Shown here: positions 58,799 through 64,000 of the stretch, in pieces | Numbering within the stretch: the stretch's first letter is position 1 | Layout of the letters: every line of letters begins with the position of its first letter | From: Lentinus brumalis | Taxonomy: Eukaryota; Basidiomycota; Agaricomycetes; Polyporales; Polyporaceae | NCBI GenBank assembly: GCA_001792895.1 | Contig: MARA01000005.1 | Span: forward strand, 372,001-436,000 | Direction of reading: 5' to 3' | Length of the DNA stretch: 64,000 bases | Notes under the pieces: model-generated | Databases searched by the model: none | The model's input: only the letters and a program-made list of their open reading frames with translations | Told to the model about the DNA's origin: nothing | Made by a program: the position numbers and the translations under genes

Positions 58799-59410
58799 AT
58801 GCCGATCTTGTCGAGGTAAATCCGAACGGGCTATATACCGACACCGTACTGAGTTTCTGACATGAATTGCAGCCGCATTGATGGCCCGAGTATCGACGCT
58901 CTGCCAATCGAGACACTCCTCCATAGTTTCATAACATCCGCCACCGCCGCCGAAGCCGGGTGGGAACAGAGTCCGGATAAGTCGATATACCTCTGAACCC
59001 GCATTCTACGCGTGTGCCGTCTGTGGGCCGAGCTGTTCAGCTGTTTCCCTCGCTCAACATGCCGAATACTCTATCTGCACCAGACACCTGCCGACACCTC
59101 CGCTTGGGAAGGCGATGCACTCGTCACCAGCGCGACGAGCCTGCACAACATCGAGGCTTGGGAAGATATGGCCGCGAGAGCGTTGATCAGCTTGCTCGAC
59201 CCAGCCTCCGTCCACGCGGTTATCTTCGTTGCGCACTCTCAGCCTTCAGGTTCGTCGCACTCACCGCGACATTCAGAACCCAGGAACTCGACCATGACCT
59301 CGCGAGGGTCTCTGCTTGGCGGCGCGTTCGTAACTTCCCTCCCCTTGACGTCCAATTCCGACGATGCGCAGGTTTCACATCTTCATAAGATCCAGCACTC
59401 TATGCTCTAA
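58799..59410 (+). pseudogene. F-box protein gene with an in-frame stop
   Basis: Exon 1 (58799-58815, MPILS) joins exon 2 from 58873 by a GT-AG intron in phase. The F-box then reads SIDALPIETLLHSFI. It is interrupted by TGA at 58994-58996 and continues in the same frame with TRILRVCRLWAELF, the second half of the F-box, and about 120 further codons to a stop at 59410. No intron removes the TGA. The distal part may also be frameshifted, as leucine-rich F-box features appear in another phase (SAFRFVALTATFRTQELD). Confidence 0.65.
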
Positions 59411-62400
59411 GTGTCATCTAGTGAATATACTGGCATATTTGTCGTTCTCGAGATCGTGTTGCTATGTACGTTCAGATCACGGCGGCTATACACCATGGTG
59501 TACTGGACGCACGGAGATTTACGAATATGTCGACATTGAAGGTCCGGGGATCCATTCGTAGAGCTGGGACATACCTGCAGCACGCCCGTCAAATCGGCGC
59601 CGCACGTTTCGACGCTCTCCATATTGTCCCGAAGAATCTCATTGGAGAGAGACTGGCGGCAGTTGAGACTTGGCGGATGGTAAGACTCGGCCGCACCAAA
59701 TGTCAATCCAGTGGTACTCACAAGACCATGACGGCGGACGGATAGACTGAATGTAGAAGGGGGGTCAGAAGGCGATGGCCGTGCTAAGTACAACACACAA
59801 GTAGGATGGAACGTACGCTTCGTGAGAGGAATGGCTACCGCGACGTAGTAGAGTTTATTCGGAAGACATATTGCCTGCAATTGGGTCGGTCTTTCCGTCA
59901 GCTCTCTCGCGAGGCGGGACGCACCAACACCAGAGCGGGAATCGTTCCAATGCTGCATAAGCGGGAACTTCAACACTTGCTTCGATCACGCTGTATGGGG
60001 TTCATCGTACGTTACCAACAGAGCTACGGAACGTGTGGTTAGCAAGCAAGGTCTGATTTCACGTAGTCAGAGGGCGCAGTCCGTACTGGAAATAACCGCG
60101 TACGAGATCAGTGTCCTAAGCACGTCATTCGTACTGCATACTGTGCTTCAGTGAAGGAGCAGTCAAAAGGACTGATCACCTCACCTCCGGAAAGGCGACC
60201 AATTCCTGCGCAAGAGGACCACGAATGTAGTCGTCAGGACGAGATCCGCCAGAAGAGTTGTCCCGAAGAATGCCGCATCGAGACACTGCGAATGCACAAA
60301 GTGAGAACAACGGAACCTTGTAACCGAGTCAAGATCTTTCAGACGTACGGTTGCATCGCTCCATCGGCCGAGGTCGCTGAGCTTGAAACTGATTGCATAC
60401 GTATGAGTCAGACATGTAGACATGTATTGCTGAAAGCACTGGTACTGATGTACCTCTTGACGGCCGTAGCTATACATTCGTCAGATCAGTGCGCGGCAAC
60501 GATGTCGACTCGGTGTACTAGTACATACCCAGCAATACGCCTGTAACGCCACAAATTCTAGTAAGTCTGCATCGAACGTAGGGCTTTGGGATTTCGGCTC
60601 AGCTCACCAAAGCCTCCCCCGATTATTACTCCCTGACTGAAAATGTCAGCGTGTTCGTGCAGACACCGGATTCGCTTTGAACTCACAGTCAGGGCAACTA
60701 CAGCGGCACAATTCGGATTGACTATTGCACGGTCAGTACAAATGCATCGTAGTTTGCGAAAGGTTGACGCACATAGATAGACACGCCGGGCGTAGAAGCT
60801 GAGGGGCTATCAGTCCGGGTGACTAGAAGAGGGCTTTTTCAACGTACGCCTGTATCATTACGATCACCATGCCCTGGGGCTCCTAATGAGGATGGCAACG
60901 GCATAGACGGAAACGTAGTCCAACGTACCCCTGTGGGTGGACAGATCTGACGTGGAACAGATGAGATTCATTCGGGGCTGCATGGCAAGAGGTGCACATA
61001 CCCGAAGCGACCTAATGAGCATAAGATCAGCCCACATGCTTATGAGCAGAGACATCGAATGCTCACCATACAGGCGCGTCCGAGACCTGTGTTTCGTCGC
61101 GTTCCGACACCAAATAATAATAGCTACGCACGGGACCGTGTCTGTGTTAGCAAACGCTCATCCGAACTAATAAGGAAGAGATGTAGTAACCAACCATATG
61201 TGCATGAGGAAAGCTGAGGTCAGTGTGTCCATGACGCTACTCCCATTTTTCAGCTGGGAAGCGTTAAATACTAGGACCGACCTACATGATCACCCCCACC
61301 TGCCGCTAGTCAGATAAGTATCCACAACGGATAGACGAGCTGCACTCACGTAGACCTTGAGGAAAAGGCGATCCTCCGGGTATAACCAGAAGTATCTGTA
61401 AACCTGGTGTAACGTAACACCATATATCCTGTGAACGAAGTCCAGTAACACTCAGTGGCTGCTGGTACACCCTCGAGCGATACGAGAACACACGTACATG
61501 ATGCTCAGGAAGCTACTGAGAAGAAGCGGTCCCATGCTGTCCTGGAAAACCGTGCCCGTCATGCTTGGACTGCCAGACGCGATGGGGGCTGGATCCCTTC
61601 GAGACCTGCAGGGTATTTGAAGGTGTCCTGAACATGTGTCGACCTCGAGTCCAGCAAGGCTCATTCAGCTGTCCGGGCCATTAGCGGGGCGCTCATCGGG
61701 CACAACCATACCCGAGACGAAGCCCGCTTTGCGTAGTCCTCCCCGGTCCCGTCGCCGACAGCGGGTGGCGTCGCTTCTTCATTTTACATTCATTGGAAGT
61801 AGGTAGTCCGCAGAGATCAGCGTTCAGCGTTGTCTTCGAAGACGGCGAGCAATGACTCAGCAACTGAGCAAAGGCATTGATCGGTGTCTTCGTTGAATGC
61901 CGCAGTGACACCACCGCCGAAACGCGACGCCCTGCGTGCAGTCCATCTTCATCATCCTGACTAAGGGTGGAAAGCGGGACTGACCGCGCGCGGGCCCACC
62001 AACCTCCGAAATCGACGGAGGCAGCGTCTCCTTGCGATGCGATGCCGTTGAGGAGCTTGTGCGGCATCCCTCGTACAAGGTCGTACAAATCTTTGCTGGG
62101 ACGACGACCCTAAAGGCTCTCAGAATGCACGACCGTGGTGTCGCTCTACAGCCCCGATTTGCACCCCCTGGCTTTGCTACACTGGAATCCTCGGACTGTG
62201 AGTCGGCCACGGACAACACGCGACAAGTACTCACATAATCGGCCTTCCGGCGGCGTTTCAATACAAGGACTGTGGAGTTCTCGACCCCTTGCGACCCCAT
62301 CCTCTTCGCGCCACATCGCGCTCGATGGTGAAATCCATCGTCTGGGATATCAGTAAGCCATCTAGTCTGGTTTCACGCCGCCGCCGTTTCCAGGCCGTTA

Positions 62401-62764
62401 CGGTACGCGGCTAGATGTGCGCTTGACGGGCCATTGGTCGACCGCCGTGCGTAGCATGATTGGATTCGATGCGCCTCCGAAGGACGATACATAACCTTAC
62501 ATAACACATGAGCGACTGGCGAGGGCCTCGTCCTGAGTCATCGTGGCCGAAGATGCTTTGAAATGTCTTTTGGTGCGTAGAGGTGTCTGCCCCGACACCC
62601 GTCTGAACCCTGCATGATCTACGACTTTGTCAATACGCTGCGGGACTTGAGCATGAGCTCGAACATAAGGATGCGTACCGGTTGAGCTTTTCTTCTTTTG
62701 AACTTGCACTGGTGATCGTCGTACGGCATCAGCAGTATGGGAGGGTCGGAGAGTGCGAGCTGAG
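59411..62764. other. Gene-poor stretch of 3.3 kb
   Basis: No gene can be supported. At 62032-62238 one plus-strand frame reads VEELVRHPSYKVVQIFAGTT and ALRMHDRGVALQPRFAPPGF, similar in style to the C-terminal part of basidiomycete F-box proteins. It may be the tail of a decayed copy. The rest is AT-richer, with scattered stops in all frames. Confidence 0.4.
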
Positions 62765-62808
62765 GACTCACGGTTGCCTCCTCAGCGCCGAGGAGGCAAC
62801 CGTGAGTC
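62765..62808. repeat. Perfect inverted repeat, 19-base arms, 6-base loop
   Basis: GACTCACGGTTGCCTCCTC (62765-62783) and its exact reverse complement (62790-62808) enclose AGCGCC. It lies about 170 bases past the thiolase stop codon, so a transcript reaching this far would form a strong hairpin. Confidence 0.9.
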
Positions 62809-62980
62809 TGTCTGACACGGACACCCCAACAGAGGCCTTAACACCAGCAGGCGCACGAACTGACAACGTGCAGTAAAAAGGATTAATAGAGATACAGATA
62901 GTACAACAATACGTCCATCCAAGCGACACGACGCACAACCACGAAGACAGCTAGCTATCCAACAGCGAGTGCGGGCACAC

Positions 62981-64000
62981 CTACTGCTCGCTGACAAAGA
63001 TGGCCGCCATACCCATCCCCGAGCCGATACACATGCTCGTGCAGAAGATCTTGCTTCCCGTCTGCTTCGCAATGTTGAGACCGGTCGCAATTTGCCGTGC
63101 GCCAGCTACGGAGACGTGTCAGCATCACACTCGCCTGATGGAGAACGGGATGAGACGTACTGCAGCCGAGAGGATGGCCGATGGCGATGGCGCCGCCGTT
63201 CAGGTTGACCTTCTCGAAGGGAATGCCGATGTGCTGCACGCTGAAGACAGCCTGGCTCGCGAACGCCTCGTTGATCTCGTAAAAGTCGATGTCGTCCTTC
63301 GTGAGACCGGTCGCCTCGAGCACCTTCGGGATGGCGTATGCAGGGCCGACACCCATGATGCGTGGGGAACGCCGATTGCGGTCGCAGCGACGAACTTGCC
63401 AACGATGGGAAGTCCGAGCTTCTTCGCGACTGACCGACGGGCGAGGACAACAGCAGCGGCACCGTCCGATACTTGCGACGCGTTACCTGTTGGAGAAAGT
63501 CAGAACATGTATCATCCGTCCAGAGGCGTAACATTATAGACATACCTGCGTGCGTAGTGCCATCCTTCGCGAACGCCGGCTTGAGCTTCGCGAGGGACTC
63601 GGCGGTGACGCCGTCCCGGACACCGTCGTCGCGGTCCACGATGATGACGGACTCCTGCTCAGTCTTAGGGTCGACGAACTTCACCTTGAGAGGCACGAGC
63701 TCGTCCTTGAACTTGCCCGCCTTCTGCGCAGCGGCAGCCTTCTGGAAAGACTTGGCCGCGAATTCGTCCTGCACCTGACGGGAGATCTTGAAGTCGGCCG
63801 CGACGTTCTCGGACGTGATACCCATGGGAATGAGACAGTCCTCAGCCTCTTTGCACGAGAGCACCGCTTCTGAAAAGCCGTCGGGCATCGCGCCGCCGCC
63901 ATAGCCGAACGTCATGGACTCAACACCAGCACCTAGGTTGCGCGTGGCATGAGCAAGAGCCCAAGAGCGCATACACGCAACTTACTCACCAATACCGATG
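62981..64000 (-). CDS. POT1: 3-ketoacyl-CoA thiolase (peroxisomal acetyl-CoA acyltransferase type), 5' part beyond the window, frameshift
   Basis: Exons: 64000-63990 (partial), 63932-63546, 63486-63161, 63105-62981. The visible part covers the second half of the enzyme: [13 protein letters not shown], the [18 protein letters not shown] segment, [10 protein letters not shown], the active-site histidine motif [16 protein letters not shown] (built across an intron) and the catalytic cysteine in [13 protein letters not shown]. It ends in VSEQ without a C-terminal peroxisomal signal. Relatives use an N-terminal one, outside the window. The enzyme performs the last step of fatty-acid beta-oxidation. 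In the third exon, GVPPRIMGVG is broken: a run of five C is four C long at about 63364-63367, shifting the frame. Exon phases agree only if one base is restored, so it is a sequence error or a recent lesion. Confidence 0.9.

Overview
The window looks like nuclear DNA of a wood-decay Agaricomycete, probably of the Polyporales. The grounds are: many 47-67 base GT-AG introns, GC-rich coding sequence, a secreted laccase, F-box proteins and a MYND-finger protein typical of that class, and a tRNA-Leu(AAG) with a short intron after anticodon position 37. I could run no searches; names rest on recognised motifs and spliced translations made by hand.

Layout. 1-7.5 kb is ordinary and runs wholly on the minus strand: an F-box protein cut by the window edge, tRNA-Leu, an 11-exon laccase, and a WS/DGAT-type O-acyltransferase. 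7.4-39.9 kb is a tandem array: four units of 7737, 7635, 7619 and 7616 bases plus a fifth piece of about 1.8 kb. Each unit holds the first 30 codons of the acyltransferase, a MYND-finger gene, and about 5.9 kb of spacer that I cannot identify but which has some coding character on the minus strand. 40.5-45.0 kb holds a complete 12-exon karyopherin of the Kap123/importin-4 family. Its 5' end, its promoter region and a small divergent gene were copied about 12 kb away, to 57.0-58.4 kb. Between the copies (46.5-56.9 kb) is a gene-poor stretch of degenerate repeats. A broken F-box gene lies at 58.8-59.4 kb. The window ends in a peroxisomal-type 3-ketoacyl-CoA thiolase with a one-base frameshift, preceded by a perfect 19-bp hairpin.

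The array is the main point of interest. Its junctions lie inside coding exons: after codon 30 of the acyltransferase and inside exon 1 of the MYND gene. Copies 1 and 2 of the MYND gene are open but have a new 5' end. Copy 5 has the original 5' end but carries a stop codon and a frameshift. In units 3 and 4 many short deletions fall exactly at positions where other units differ from each other. This suggests that variable columns were dropped when the consensus was built, so the frameshifts and copy number there should not be trusted until checked against reads.

The genes do not form an obvious pathway. Laccase, acyltransferase and thiolase fit a wood-rot lifestyle with active lipid metabolism, but their closeness shows no shared regulation that I can see.
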